Shown here: piece after piece, positions 1 to 8,419 of the stretch
How the letters are laid out: every line of letters begins with the position of its first letter
Numbering within the stretch: position 1 is the stretch's first letter
Assembly: GCF_029836165.1 (NCBI RefSeq)
Contig: NZ_JAOEBG010000010.1
Span: 1-64,000 of the forward strand
Length of the DNA stretch: 64,000 bases
Direction of reading: 5' to 3'
Source of the DNA: Pseudomonas sp. GD04091
GTDB lineage: Bacteria; Pseudomonadota; Gammaproteobacteria; Pseudomonadales; Pseudomonadaceae
Translations under genes and position numbers: made by a program
Notes under the pieces: generated by a model
The model's database searches: none
The model's input: only the letters and a program-made list of their open reading frames with translations
Told to the model about the DNA's origin: nothing

Positions 1-131
1 CCTACACGGGCTAGGCTTTGGGCATAAATTCGGGATGTCTCCATGGAGGGACGGCAAGCCTCGATGGCGAGGTGCTCGATGCAGTGGGCCACGCCCTGGT
101 GCCACGAAAGATCCTGCAGGCTCAAGCCCAT
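1..131 (-). CDS. Possible N-terminal fragment of an unknown protein running off the left edge
   Basis: Reading leftward from an ATG at 129-131 there is an open frame of 43 codons with no stop up to the window edge. It starts MGLSLQDLSWHQGVAHC and the first thirty codons mostly end in G or C, as in real genes of this genome. It would be divergent from the nitrilase-family gene at 255. There is only a weak purine stretch (GGGGG) ahead of the ATG, and no recognisable motif, so this could also be chance. I do not recognise the product. Confidence 0.3.
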   Translation of the reverse strand, partial: MGLSLQDLSWHQGVAHCIEHLAIEACRPSMETSRIYAQSLARV

Positions 132-254
132 GCCCTACCCCCGGGTTAACCCGTCGAAGTGATTGTTTTGCCAGTGATTGTTTTCATACTTGCACCACCC
201 TTCGCAAATGTCACTCGCCCGCGGAAGGGTCGGGCCCAGCGAGACGGATTGCCC
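132..254. other. Intergenic region with a tandem 15-bp-spaced direct repeat
   Basis: The 12-mer AGTGATTGTTTT occurs at 158-169 and again at 173-184, so the two copies start 15 bp apart. They lie between the possible leftward gene and the nitrilase-family gene and might be an operator, but no regulator can be assigned. Nothing else is visible here. Confidence 0.3.
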
Positions 255-1070
255 ATGAAGATCGAAGTGGTACAGACGACAACCCGCGACGGCGACACCG
301 CCCACAACCTGCGCGGCATCCTCGAGGCCCTGGCCCGGTGCGCGCCGGACACCGACATCCTGCTGTTCCCCGAGTCGCACCTGACCGGTTTTCTCACGGC
401 GGATGACGTCGGCATGCTGTCCGCAGCCATCGATGGCGATGCAGTGCAGGCCGTGGTCGCGGCGGCGCGCCAGCGCAATGTCGCGGTGGTGCTGGGGCTG
501 TACGAGAACGCCGCCGGCACCTTCTACAACACCACCCTGTTCATCGCCCCCGAGGGCATCCTGCTCACCTACCGCAAGACCCACCTGTGGGTGCCGGAGC
601 ATGGCATCGTGGTGCCGGGCGACCGCTTCGCCACCGTCGAATGGCGCGGCGTGCGCCTGGGCCTGTTGATCTGCTACGACAGCGAATTCCCCGAGACGGC
701 GCGGGCGCTGAAGGTGCTCGGCGCGCAGCTGATGCTGATCACCGACGGCCTGGCCGAACCGGAGGACCATGTGCACCGGGTGTCGGTGATGGCCCGGGCG
801 ATGGAGAACCAGGTGTTCGCCGTGGTCGCCAACCGCGTCGGCGATGGGCCGGATGGCTGTGTGTTCGTCGGCGCGAGCCTGGCGGTGGATCCATATGGCC
901 GGACACTGTTCGAGGCCGGGCGCGGCGAGTCACGGCACAGCGTGACCCTGGACCTGTCGTTGATCGACAAGGCCCGGGCCTTCCATGACTACAGCGCCAA
1001 CCAGCGCATCAGGCTGCCCGGCGAGCCTGTCGAGCATGCCAATGGGCTGCGGGAGCTGATCATCGGCTGA
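255..1070 (+). CDS. Carbon-nitrogen hydrolase (nitrilase superfamily)
   Basis: Cytosolic amidase/nitrilase-fold enzyme that would hydrolyse a C-N bond in a small amide or nitrile; the substrate cannot be told from sequence. The 271-residue product has the full Glu-Lys-Cys triad: E40 in FPESHLTGF, K108 in YRKTHLWVPEHG and C140 in LLICYDSEFPE, plus the downstream VVANRVG segment of the family. The ATG at 255 was preferred over an in-frame one at 159 because the family begins a few residues before the first beta-strand (MKIEVVQTTT) and the upstream extension is unlike any family member. No operon partner is evident; the next gene is convergent. Family assignment is firm, exact reaction unknown. 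Confidence 0.9.
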   Translation: MKIEVVQTTTRDGDTAHNLRGILEALARCAPDTDILLFPESHLTGFLTADDVGMLSAAIDGDAVQAVVAAARQRNVAVVLGLYENAAGTFYNTTLFIAPEGILLTYRKTHLWVPEHGIVVPGDRFATVEWRGVRLGLLICYDSEFPETARALKVLGAQLMLITDGLAEPEDHVHRVSVMARAMENQVFAVVANRVGDGPDGCVFVGASLAVDPYGRTLFEAGRGESRHSVTLDLSLIDKARAFHDYSANQRIRLPGEPVEHANGLRELIIG

Positions 1071-1082
1071 CAGCCGGACGCC

Positions 1083-2258
1083 TCAGCGCTTGCCCAGCAG
1101 CGCCTGGCGCTCCCGCCAGATCTCCTGCACGAAGGGGTCGGTCACGCCATACAGGCCGTGCCCGCGGCGGATGATGAGGTTGGCGGCGAGCAGGTCGTTG
1201 GCCACAGGCTGGATCTCCTCCACGCGAACCTCGCGCCCCAGAAACTTCGAATACTCCCCCGCCGCTTCGCTGGAGAACACCCCGCGCGTCTCGCCGTCCA
1301 CCGAGGCGATGCGGGCGAAGATCGCCTGAGCCAGCACGCCCAGCTCCTCGACCTTCATCAGTTCAAGATCCGCCGCCGCCGAACGCAAGGTGGCCGCGAT
1401 CACCGGCAGCACATCGTCCGGCCCGGAGCCCAGGGTGGGCGTGTGCATCAGCTGGCGCAGGGCGCGGATGAACTCCTCGGGCCGGCTGCCCAGGGTCTTG
1501 AACGCCTCGGTCGCCACCTCCAGCGTGGGCAGGTTGTCGAGACCGTCCGCGGCGAGCCGCTCGAGCCAGAACGCGACATAGTCACTGCCCAACAGCGGGT
1601 AGGGCACGTTGGTCGCACCGACGAACGCCTGGTTACGCCGCGCGGTCAGCTCGTTGACCATCGCCCGGTGCGAGCCGGTGCCGATGAACAGGAAGTGGCC
1701 CGCGGGTGCGGGCCGAGGGTTGATGGCATCGCGCGCGGCTTTCAGCGCCAGCATCATCTGCTGGCCGTCTTCGGTGGTGATGGCGTGCTGCACTTCGTCG
1801 ACGATCAGCACCACGTTCGCCTTGGCCTGGTCCACCACCTCGGTCAGGGCCAAGGCGAGCGTCACGCCGCCCTCTTCGCCCAGGGTGTCCAGATTGAAAC
1901 CGAACTTGAAACCGGCCAGCTCCACCCCGGCGCCACGCAGGGCCTTGAGCCGCCGCATGAACGACGAAGCCGGGCTCTGCAGATCGAGCAGGGCCTTGCG
2001 CACGGCGGCGTGCACCAGCTTTACCGGGCTGGTCTGGGTGTCGCTCCACAGATCGACATAGATCACCAGCGCGCCCTTGGCTTCCAGCGCGGGGATCAGG
2101 TCATTCTTGAGGAAGGTGGTCTTGCCCGTGCGCCGCAGGCCAGACAGGAACAACCCGGACCGCAGGCCGATATCCAGCGCCGAGGGTTCGAGCAGCTGCC
2201 TGGCCATGTCGGCCGCCAGTTCCGGGCGCAGGAAGATATCTGCCATCGGTTTATCCAT
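1083..2258 (-). CDS. P-loop ATPase of the archaeal-ATPase/STAND-like type with C-terminal winged helix
   Basis: A 391-residue predicted ATP-binding protein. Walker A is GLRRTGKTT at residues 40-48 and Walker B is LIVDEVQHA at 151-159, followed by a sensor-like FLFIGTGSHRA segment. After the ATPase core comes a helical region, and the last ~80 residues (…LLAANLIIRRGHGLYGVTDP) look like a winged helix. This layout (ATPase_2-like core plus wHTH) is known in archaeal ATPases and STAND-type proteins; a cellular role is not established for such solitary bacterial copies. It stands alone and convergent to the nitrilase gene. A second in-frame Met at codon 5 is possible as start. Two perfect AT-rich palindromes cover the start region. 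Confidence 0.75.
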   Translation of the reverse strand: MDKPMADIFLRPELAADMARQLLEPSALDIGLRSGLFLSGLRRTGKTTFLKNDLIPALEAKGALVIYVDLWSDTQTSPVKLVHAAVRKALLDLQSPASSFMRRLKALRGAGVELAGFKFGFNLDTLGEEGGVTLALALTEVVDQAKANVVLIVDEVQHAITTEDGQQMMLALKAARDAINPRPAPAGHFLFIGTGSHRAMVNELTARRNQAFVGATNVPYPLLGSDYVAFWLERLAADGLDNLPTLEVATEAFKTLGSRPEEFIRALRQLMHTPTLGSGPDDVLPVIAATLRSAAADLELMKVEELGVLAQAIFARIASVDGETRGVFSSEAAGEYSKFLGREVRVEEIQPVANDLLAANLIIRRGHGLYGVTDPFVQEIWRERQALLGKR

Positions 2259-2283
2259 AATTATGGGATATCAATAATTATTG
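2255..2283. promoter_or_regulatory. Pair of AT-rich perfect palindromes at the ATPase start
   Basis: CCATAATTATGG (2255-2266) overlaps the ATPase start codon and CAATAATTATTG (2272-2283) follows 17 bp further upstream of the gene; both are perfect 12-bp palindromes in otherwise GC-rich DNA. They may be operator half-sites or simply an AT-rich promoter. Function is inferred. Confidence 0.4.
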
Positions 2284-2336
2284 GCAGGGAATAATTCAAT
2301 GTAAAGCCATTGTTGGCCAGGCGGTCCTGGCGTGGC

Positions 2337-2651
2337 TCAAGCCCCACGCCTGCTGGCGATGCCCTTGACCACCAGATACAGCAGCGGCCCGAGCGAAACG
2401 AACACCAGCGTCAGCGCCAGATAGGGCAACACGCCAGGCAACGACCCGCCGCGTGTGCGGTTGTCACGGACCATCCAGATACAGCCCAGCCCCGCCATCA
2501 CATACAGGTCGAACACAACCTGTGCGGTATCGGGTCGAGACATCAGCTCGCGACCAAAGGCAATCAGCGATTGCTCGGCGTTCGCCATGGTCCAGCCGGT
2601 ATACGACGCGAAGATCAGCAACACCGGTAACGCCATCCATTCGATTCTCAT
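2337..2651 (-). CDS. Small integral membrane protein, unknown function
   Basis: Predicted 104-residue inner-membrane protein starting MRIEWMALPVLLIFASYTGW. Three hydrophobic segments are visible at about residues 5-22, 46-60 and 76-95 (YLALTLVFVSLGPLLYLVV), so it probably spans the membrane three times with a short basic C-terminus (KGIASRRGA). The ATG at 2649-2651 was chosen because an upstream in-frame extension reads through a REP element and has no membrane-protein character. It reads away from the XRE regulator at 2876. I cannot assign a function. Confidence 0.7.
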   Translation of the reverse strand: MRIEWMALPVLLIFASYTGWTMANAEQSLIAFGRELMSRPDTAQVVFDLYVMAGLGCIWMVRDNRTRGGSLPGVLPYLALTLVFVSLGPLLYLVVKGIASRRGA

Positions 2652-2685
2652 AGGACTCCACATCACTCGTTGATTTGTCAGGAAC

Positions 2686-2761
2686 CTGCGGGAGCGGGCT
2701 TGCCCGCAATGCAAGCACTGCGCTGCCTGGCACCCGTGTCGCGCGTGAACCCGCTCCCACG
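2686..2761. repeat. REP element pair
   Basis: Two inverted REP-type sequences, CTGCGGGAGCGGGCTTGCCC at the left and the complementary form GTGAACCCGCTCCCACG at the right, enclose a ~30-bp loop. It lies between two divergent genes. Confidence 0.75.
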
Positions 2762-2875
2762 TCTTCACCGCAGCACCTGGGTGATCGGCCTCGGCACAGT
2801 AGTGATAGAGTCGTCCCCGCCTCAATGACCTCACAGGTCATGGACGCTTCACCCAAGGACAGCCAGAGTCGAAGC

Positions 2876-3703
2876 ATGAGCCCTCACCCCTTTCATCCCA
2901 CGCATCCGCCCGCCGCCACCCATGCCGGGGAACATCTGCGCCGCCTGCGGCGCCAGGCCGGGCTCAGCCAGCTCGACCTGGCATTGCTGGCCGGCCTGTC
3001 GCAACGCCACCTGAGCTGCGTGGAAACCGGCCGCGCCAAGGCCAGCCCGAGCACCCTGCATGCCTTGCTCGGCGCGCTGGACGTGCCACTGGATCACTGC
3101 AACGAGGTGTTCCTCGCCGCCGGCTACGCGCCACGCTATGCAGCTTCGGCGCCAGACGCCCCGGCGCTGAAAATGGTGCACGACGCGGTGGCGCACATCC
3201 TGCGGGCCAACAACCCCGCACCCGCCATCGTCATCACCGGCGACTGGGACATCACCACGGCCAATGCCAGTGCCGGGTTGCTGTTCGCCATGGCCGGCAT
3301 ACCGGCAGGCAGCACGCAAGGCCTCAACCTGCTGGACACGCTGCTGCGCCCGGGCGGGTTGGGGGATCATCTGGTCAATGCCCAAGAGATACGCGCGATC
3401 GCCTGGCAACGGGCGACCAGGGAAGCGGCGACCAATCCAGCGCTTGCGCACCGGCTGCAAGGCTTGCCCGTCGCGCCCGCCTTGCCGCCGGACACGCCCT
3501 TGTCACCGGTGGTGCTGACCCGTGTGCGCACGGGTGACGGCGAGCTGCGCTTCCTGTCCACCTTCACCACCTTCGGCATGCCGCTGGATATCACGGTGGC
3601 TTCGCTGCGCATCGAGCATCTGGTTCCCGCCGACAATCAAACGTGGCGCACGATGACGGCGGCCTACGACGAGTGGCTGGCGCGCAATACAGAGCCTGGG
3701 TGA
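2876..3703 (+). CDS. XRE-family transcriptional regulator with MmyB-like ligand-binding domain
   Basis: A 275-residue DNA-binding regulator. Residues ~18-75 form an XRE helix-turn-helix (LRRLRRQAGLSQLDLALLAG, then LSQRHLSCVETGRAKAS). The rest (~95-265) matches the MmyB-like domain typical of this group, with the characteristic NPAPAIVITGDWDITTANAS stretch and a C-terminal AAYDEWLARN. Such domains resemble PAS folds; ligand unknown. The ATG at 2876 gives the usual family length; an alternative upstream ATG at 2825 is in frame. No adjacent same-strand enzyme gene suggests its target. Confidence 0.85.
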   Translation: MSPHPFHPTHPPAATHAGEHLRRLRRQAGLSQLDLALLAGLSQRHLSCVETGRAKASPSTLHALLGALDVPLDHCNEVFLAAGYAPRYAASAPDAPALKMVHDAVAHILRANNPAPAIVITGDWDITTANASAGLLFAMAGIPAGSTQGLNLLDTLLRPGGLGDHLVNAQEIRAIAWQRATREAATNPALAHRLQGLPVAPALPPDTPLSPVVLTRVRTGDGELRFLSTFTTFGMPLDITVASLRIEHLVPADNQTWRTMTAAYDEWLARNTEPG

Positions 3704-3839
3704 GTGCCAGGCGATGCCAGTGATAATGGCGCATGGCCACAACCGCTCTTCCCCCGGCATCGCTCAACCGCTAAGCTCCTGCGCGCCGGCGCCTCGAGCG
3801 CTGGAATACAAAGGACGACCGAACCGCTCAGGAGCAACC

Positions 3840-4475
3840 ATGACGTATTTCAAAGCCACCGCCGCCGCCATCGCCTTCGCTTCGCTGGTGGGCTGTGCGA
3901 CCAACCGTTCCGAGGTGGACGTGAGCGGCCCGGCCCCGCAGGCCGCGGCGCCCGGCCAAGGGCAGCAGGTGTACATCAGCGCGGTGGACGAGCGCGTGTT
4001 CCAGATCAACCCGCGCAGCGCCGATATTCCTTCGCTGAAGAACGATGAAATCCACGACACCCGCATCACTGAACGAGCCATCGGGCGCAAGCGCAACGGC
4101 TTCGGCAAAGGGCTGGGCGATGTGGTACTGCCGTCGGGGCGCACCGTGTCGCAACTGGTGGGCAACGCGGTTGCAGCCGCCTACCAGCAGGCTGGCTACC
4201 AGGTCGTGAGCACGCCCTCGCCAAGTGCCGCAGCGGTGAACGTGCACATCATCGAGTACTGGTCCTGGTTCTCCCCCGGCGCCTTCACCGTGGCCGTCAA
4301 CAACAAGGCCCGCCTGAAGATCGAACACCCGGATGCGGCGCCCCTGGAGATCGTCACCAGCGCGCGCGACAGCATGCAAATGGCAACGGACAGTGACTGG
4401 AAGACCATCAACGAACAAGGCCTGAACGCCATCGTCACCGAGACCGGCAAGCAACTGGGCAAAGCCCGGCCATAA
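3840..4475 (+). CDS. Putative lipoprotein, possibly YajG-like
   Basis: A 211-residue exported lipoprotein. The N-terminus MTYFKATAAAIAFASLVGC ends in a lipobox (LVGC) with the acylated cysteine at residue 19, so it should be anchored in a membrane facing the periplasm. The mature part contains TVSQLVGNAVAAAYQQAGY followed by a beta-rich domain (VNVHIIEYWSWFSPGAFTV), which resembles the YajG-type lipoprotein fold in outline; this resemblance is weak. The start is supported by CAGGAGCAACC just upstream. It is monocistronic and convergent to the MFS gene. Confidence 0.8.
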   Translation: MTYFKATAAAIAFASLVGCATNRSEVDVSGPAPQAAAPGQGQQVYISAVDERVFQINPRSADIPSLKNDEIHDTRITERAIGRKRNGFGKGLGDVVLPSGRTVSQLVGNAVAAAYQQAGYQVVSTPSPSAAAVNVHIIEYWSWFSPGAFTVAVNNKARLKIEHPDAAPLEIVTSARDSMQMATDSDWKTINEQGLNAIVTETGKQLGKARP

Positions 4476-4531
4476 GCACCACGCCCGTGGCGGCCTTCGG
4501 TGACAGGCCGCCATGGGTAGCGTGAAAGCCA

Positions 4532-5884
4532 TCAGGCTTCGGCCACCCGCCCTCCTGTCGAGCCGCCGTCGATCACCATCCCCTCCCGCATCTTTTGCGC
4601 ATCCCGGCTGAAGCAGCGCGACGCCGCCAGCAGAAACACCATGGTCAGCAGCAGTGCCACGGGGATCAGGTACATCGCGTCATGCAGCCCCTGGGCCTTG
4701 AACGCCTCGCTCATCGCCAGCTCGCCCGCCGCCTGCATGGCCGCCACGGCGAAGTGGTCCGACAGCCCGCCGACCACCACCGGCCCCAGCCCGCCGCCGA
4801 GCAGGTACAGCCCGGCGAAGAACAGCGCCATCGCCGTGGCCCGCAGGCGTGGTTGCACCACGTCCTGGATGGCGGTGTACACACAGGTGTAGAAGTTGTA
4901 CGAGAACAGCCAGCCGATCCCGAAGACCGCCACGAACACCCCCAGCTCGACGCGCCCGGCATGCAGCGCCCAGGCGGTGCACAGGGTGGCCGTCAGCATG
5001 CTCAGCGCGGCGAAGATCAGGCGACCGTTGGCAAAGCGCTGGTGCACCTTGTCGGCCACCCAGCCGCCGAGGGTCAGGCCCACCAGGCCACTCAGGCCGA
5101 CGATCATCCCGGTGGCGACCGCTGCATCGTGCAGGGGCAGCGCGAAGTAACGCTGCAGCATCGGCACCATGAACGAATTGCAGGCGTACGTGGCGAAGTT
5201 GAAGGTCAGCCCCGCCAGCACCAGCCAGGCGAAGGTAGGCACACTCAGCACCCGGCGCAGCGGGCGGTCCAGCGGGGCCTGGGAGATGGCCACCGACTCC
5301 GCGGCGCCGCGCGCGGGCTCGCGGATCATGAAGATGAGCAGCGCCAGCAGCATGCCGGGCACGGCGGCGATGAAGAACGGCGCGCGCCAGCTGCCGAACG
5401 CCTCGACCATGGCGCCGATGGTGAAGAAGGCCAGCAACAGGCCTAGCGGCAGGCCGAGCATGAAGATGCCCATCGCCCGCGCCCGCCGCCCAGCGGGGAA
5501 CAGGTCGCCGATCAGCGAGTTGGCGGCCGGCGCATAGCTCGCCTCGCCGATGCCCACGCCCATGCGCACCAGCAGGAAGCTCCAGAAACTGCCGACCATG
5601 CCGTTCACGGCCGTCAGCCCGCTCCACACCACCAGCCCCCAGCCCATGAGGCGGCTGCGCGAGCCGGTGTCGGCCAGGCGCGCCAGCGGCACCCCGGCGA
5701 TGGCGTAGACCAAGGTGAAGGCGGTACCGATGATGCCGATCTGGAAGTCGCTCAGGTGCCATTCCAGGCGGATCGGCTCGATGACGATGGCGGGGATGGT
5801 GCGGTCGAAGAAGTTGAACAGGTTGGCCAGGAACAACAGGAACAGGATGCGCCAGGCGTTGGACGCTTGGGTGGCGGTGGGCAT
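4532..5884 (-). CDS. MFS transporter, spinster-like family
   Basis: A 450-residue 12-helix inner-membrane transporter of the major facilitator superfamily. Helix 1 carries NFFDRTIPAIV, the acidic residue typical of spinster-like and related MFS carriers; the loop 2-3 signature appears as GVPLARLADTGSRSRLMGW, and helix 4-5 has VRMGVGIGEASYAPAANSL, also typical of the spinster group. A cytoplasmic central loop with the segment IREPARG separates the halves. Substrate unknown; relatives are annotated for sphingolipid-like, sugar or organic-acid transport. No catabolic genes are adjacent, so context does not help. Confidence 0.85.
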   Translation of the reverse strand: MPTATQASNAWRILFLLFLANLFNFFDRTIPAIVIEPIRLEWHLSDFQIGIIGTAFTLVYAIAGVPLARLADTGSRSRLMGWGLVVWSGLTAVNGMVGSFWSFLLVRMGVGIGEASYAPAANSLIGDLFPAGRRARAMGIFMLGLPLGLLLAFFTIGAMVEAFGSWRAPFFIAAVPGMLLALLIFMIREPARGAAESVAISQAPLDRPLRRVLSVPTFAWLVLAGLTFNFATYACNSFMVPMLQRYFALPLHDAAVATGMIVGLSGLVGLTLGGWVADKVHQRFANGRLIFAALSMLTATLCTAWALHAGRVELGVFVAVFGIGWLFSYNFYTCVYTAIQDVVQPRLRATAMALFFAGLYLLGGGLGPVVVGGLSDHFAVAAMQAAGELAMSEAFKAQGLHDAMYLIPVALLLTMVFLLAASRCFSRDAQKMREGMVIDGGSTGGRVAEA

Positions 5885-6063
5885 AGTCGGGATCCCTCGT
5901 TGTTTTCGTTAGGGGCTTCCAGCACGCCAGACGGAATCTAGAGGGGGAATGGGGAAGGCGTCTGCCAACATTGATCGCGTTGATATCGAGTGATGGCCGA
6001 AGCCGCGCGCACGCTGGCAAACGCCACGGCCAGGCGGGCCGGCTCGGCCGCCTGAATCCGGCT

Positions 6064-6504
6064 TCAGTCGACCTGCTCGCCGCGAAAACGTCGCAGCTCC
6101 TCGCCGGTCACCAGGCGATCAGCGTTCGTGTCAGCCAGCATCAGCAGCGCCACCGCCGCGTCCGCGAACTCCTGCTCGGTGACCTTGCCGTCGCGGTTGC
6201 CATCCCACTGCACCAGCGTGCCCTGCGCAATGGAGGCCAGCGTTTCGGCCGGAATGGCCACCCCCGATCCGGCCTCGGCGACGATGTTGGCCGCGATCTC
6301 GTCGACCCGGACGATGCCGTTCCCGTCAGCATCGATGACCCGGAACATCGCCGGGGCCGCGGCGCGCGCTTCGGCTTCGGAAAGCGCGCCATCGCCGTTG
6401 CTGTCCTGCGCGCGGAAGAGGTCGTCGACATCGGCCGCCAGCGCCGGGCAGGCCAGAAACCCGAGCAGCAGGCCGGTGGAGATCGGGCGAATGAGCGTGC
6501 GCAT
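6064..6504 (-). CDS. Secreted/periplasmic EF-hand calcium-binding protein
   Basis: A 146-residue protein with a signal peptide (cleavage probably after ALA near residue 23). The mature part contains four EF-hand loops: DSNGDGALSEAE (34-45), DADGNGIVRVDE (58-69), DGNRDGKVTEQE (101-112) and DTNADRLVTGEE (125-136). All have Asp at position 1 and Glu at position 12, so each is expected to bind Ca2+ or a similar divalent ion; the fourth is least canonical (R at position 6). The paired arrangement is calmodulin-like in outline. Role unknown. It reads alone, opposite to nothing obvious. Confidence 0.85.
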   Translation of the reverse strand: MRTLIRPISTGLLLGFLACPALAADVDDLFRAQDSNGDGALSEAEARAAAPAMFRVIDADGNGIVRVDEIAANIVAEAGSGVAIPAETLASIAQGTLVQWDGNRDGKVTEQEFADAAVALLMLADTNADRLVTGEELRRFRGEQVD

Positions 6505-6594
6505 GGGCAGACGTCCTGTCGGAGTTCAAGGCAAAGCCAGCACCGTAACCGCGGCGCGATCCCGTATCCATAGCCCGAATGTGCTAGGCGGCGC

Positions 6595-6933
6595 TCAGCT
6601 CAACTGAGCGATCAACACCGCGTTGGTGTAGATCAGGCTGCCGTCGCTGGCCCGATGCCCGACCAGGTGGAACTGGCCACGCTCATCGTCGCTCAGGTAC
6701 ACGCGCAGGCGGCAGTCGGCCAAGGGGCCGTAGCCCTCGGGCAGGACCAGGTTCAAGGTTTCCATGTCGACCTCCACCATCGCCTCGCGCTCGTGGCTCT
6801 GCTGCAGGCGCTCTTCGGCCTGCTCCAGCGCCGTATGGGTCGGGCCCTGGATGTCGAAGTGAATATCACCCACCGGGGTGGACCTGCGCTCGCCGTCACC
6901 TTTGCACCAGCCTTCGATTGTCAGCGTACTCAT
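6595..6933 (-). CDS. Conserved hypothetical protein, 112 residues
   Basis: Soluble acidic protein with no signal peptide or membrane segment. It begins MSTLTIEGWCKGDGERRS and contains a short charged helix (ALEQAEERLQQSHEREAMV) followed by a beta-rich half (CRLRVYLSDDERGQFHLVG). The reading frame shows the GC-rich third positions typical of real genes here and has an AGGGATTCGCC stretch ahead of the start. I do not recognise a family. It lies just downstream of the AraC gene on the same strand, 72 bp away, so co-transcription is possible. Confidence 0.65.
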   Translation of the reverse strand: MSTLTIEGWCKGDGERRSTPVGDIHFDIQGPTHTALEQAEERLQQSHEREAMVEVDMETLNLVLPEGYGPLADCRLRVYLSDDERGQFHLVGHRASDGSLIYTNAVLIAQLS

Positions 6934-7005
6934 GGCGAATCCCTCATGAAGCGGACCGTTTTCGATCCTTGCTGAAGGTGTTGACTCGCCCCTGGCGCAG
7001 ATCGT

Positions 7006-7860
7006 TCAGGTTTTCCTGGCCTCGGCGGACAGCACGATCCCTCGCCCGGCTTCAGCGTCCCCGCTGGCGCCGCGTTCGAGCAGGTAGCGCGCCGGCGGCT
7101 TGCCCATGGCCTTGCGGAACATGGTGACGAAGCCACTGGCACTTTCGTAGCCCAGCGCCAGCGCCACGGCCTGCACGCTCTCGCCGTGGGTCAGGCGCTG
7201 CAATGAGAGGATCACGTGCAGCTGCCGTCGCCAGCGGCCGAAACTCATGCCGACCTCCTGCAGCAACAACCGGCTCATGTTGCGCTCGCTCATACCGATG
7301 CGCCTGGCCCATTCACCGATCGGCGCATTGCTGGCCGGGTCGGCGAGCAGCATTTGCGTCAGCTGGCGCAGCCTGCGGTCGTTCGGCATGGGCAGGTGCA
7401 GGTCCTCGACGGGGGCGGCGCACAGCTCGTCCAGCAGCGTGGCGATCAACCGCGCCTCGGGCCCCTGCTCGGCATACAGCGGCTCGAACCCGCTTGCCTT
7501 GAGCAGCAGCTCGCGCAGCAGCGGCGATACCGCCAGCGTGCAGCACGTGGTCGGCAGATGCTCGACCGCCTCGGGTTCGACGAACAGGCAGTGGCACTCG
7601 GTTTCGCCCGAGCCCCGGGTCGAATGCAGCAGGCCACCGGGGATCCACACCGCGCACTGCGGCGGCACGATCCACACGCCGGTGTCCACCTCGCAGTCGA
7701 GCATGCCGCGCACCGTGTAGATCAACTGCGCCTTGCGATGGCGATGCGGCGCGAGCTCCCAGTCCTGGCCCACCCTGGCCGCGCTCAACGCGATGACCTG
7801 ACGGGGAATGCCATCGACATCCCAGGTGCTGGTCAGGTGCTCGGTGGTCATGGGTTCCAT
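7006..7860 (-). CDS. AraC-family regulator with N-terminal cupin
   Basis: A 284-residue activator/repressor. Residues ~25-115 form a cupin-like sensor domain (LAPHRHRKAQLIYTVRGML, then WIVPPQCAVWIPGGLLHST), and the C-terminal ~100 residues hold the paired AraC helix-turn-helix (IGEWARRIGMSERNMSRLL; VALALGYESASGFVTMFRKA). The MEP start at 7858-7860 was preferred to one 20 codons upstream because the extension is unlike the family. It is divergent from the small-protein gene at 8018, which is therefore a possible target. Ligand unknown. Confidence 0.88.
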   Translation of the reverse strand: MEPMTTEHLTSTWDVDGIPRQVIALSAARVGQDWELAPHRHRKAQLIYTVRGMLDCEVDTGVWIVPPQCAVWIPGGLLHSTRGSGETECHCLFVEPEAVEHLPTTCCTLAVSPLLRELLLKASGFEPLYAEQGPEARLIATLLDELCAAPVEDLHLPMPNDRRLRQLTQMLLADPASNAPIGEWARRIGMSERNMSRLLLQEVGMSFGRWRRQLHVILSLQRLTHGESVQAVALALGYESASGFVTMFRKAMGKPPARYLLERGASGDAEAGRGIVLSAEARKT

Positions 7861-8017
7861 GGTGCGGGTCCTTGGCGAACTCTTGGCCGAAATGAAAAAC
7901 AGAATGACAAGATTTCGCAATGACGTCCATGAGCTGCCTCGCTATCGTGCATCCAAGTCGCCAAGGCCCTGTTCACGCAAGGGGATGGCGCATCAGCCAA
8001 CACAGAGGACGACATCA

Positions 8018-8401
8018 ATGCTTTTGGATTCCACTTATTTTCCGCTGGTCTGGATGGATAGCGGTGCTGCCATCGATACCCGGGACCAGGGTTTCGAAGC
8101 CTTCGAAGCGCTACTGGCAGGTGCTGAACCTTTCGTTCTGCTGGACGGTGAACGGGCCAAGCAGAAAGAACACGAGCACACCCATGAAGAACAGAAACAG
8201 CTGGCACTCTGGATGAAGCGCCACAAGGCCGCATTGCGCGCCTGGGTCAGGGGGCAGATCCTCATCGAGCCGGATACCGGCAAACAGGAGGCCGCCCAGT
8301 TGTTCGCCCCCAAGTTCGAAGCCTTCTGGGGCTATCCCCTGTATGTCGTCGCCAGCCGGGAAGAAGCCTTCAAGGTAGCGAACCAGCTGCTGGCAAAGTG
8401 A
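8018..8401 (+). CDS. Conserved hypothetical protein (first of a two-gene unit)
   Basis: A 127-residue soluble protein starting MLLDSTYFPLVWMDSG, with a strong AGAGGAC ribosome-binding site. The chain alternates beta strands and helices: PFVLLDGERAKQKEHEHTH, a charged helix around KRHKAALRAWVRGQIL, and a C-terminal GYPLYVVASREEAFKVANQL. This layout suggests a small alpha/beta fold that handles a cofactor or ligand, but I cannot name a family. The next gene starts 18 bp downstream, so the two are probably co-transcribed, and both are divergent from the AraC regulator. Confidence 0.7.
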   Translation: MLLDSTYFPLVWMDSGAAIDTRDQGFEAFEALLAGAEPFVLLDGERAKQKEHEHTHEEQKQLALWMKRHKAALRAWVRGQILIEPDTGKQEAAQLFAPKFEAFWGYPLYVVASREEAFKVANQLLAK

Positions 8402-8419
8402 ATCCGGGGAGGAATCTTC

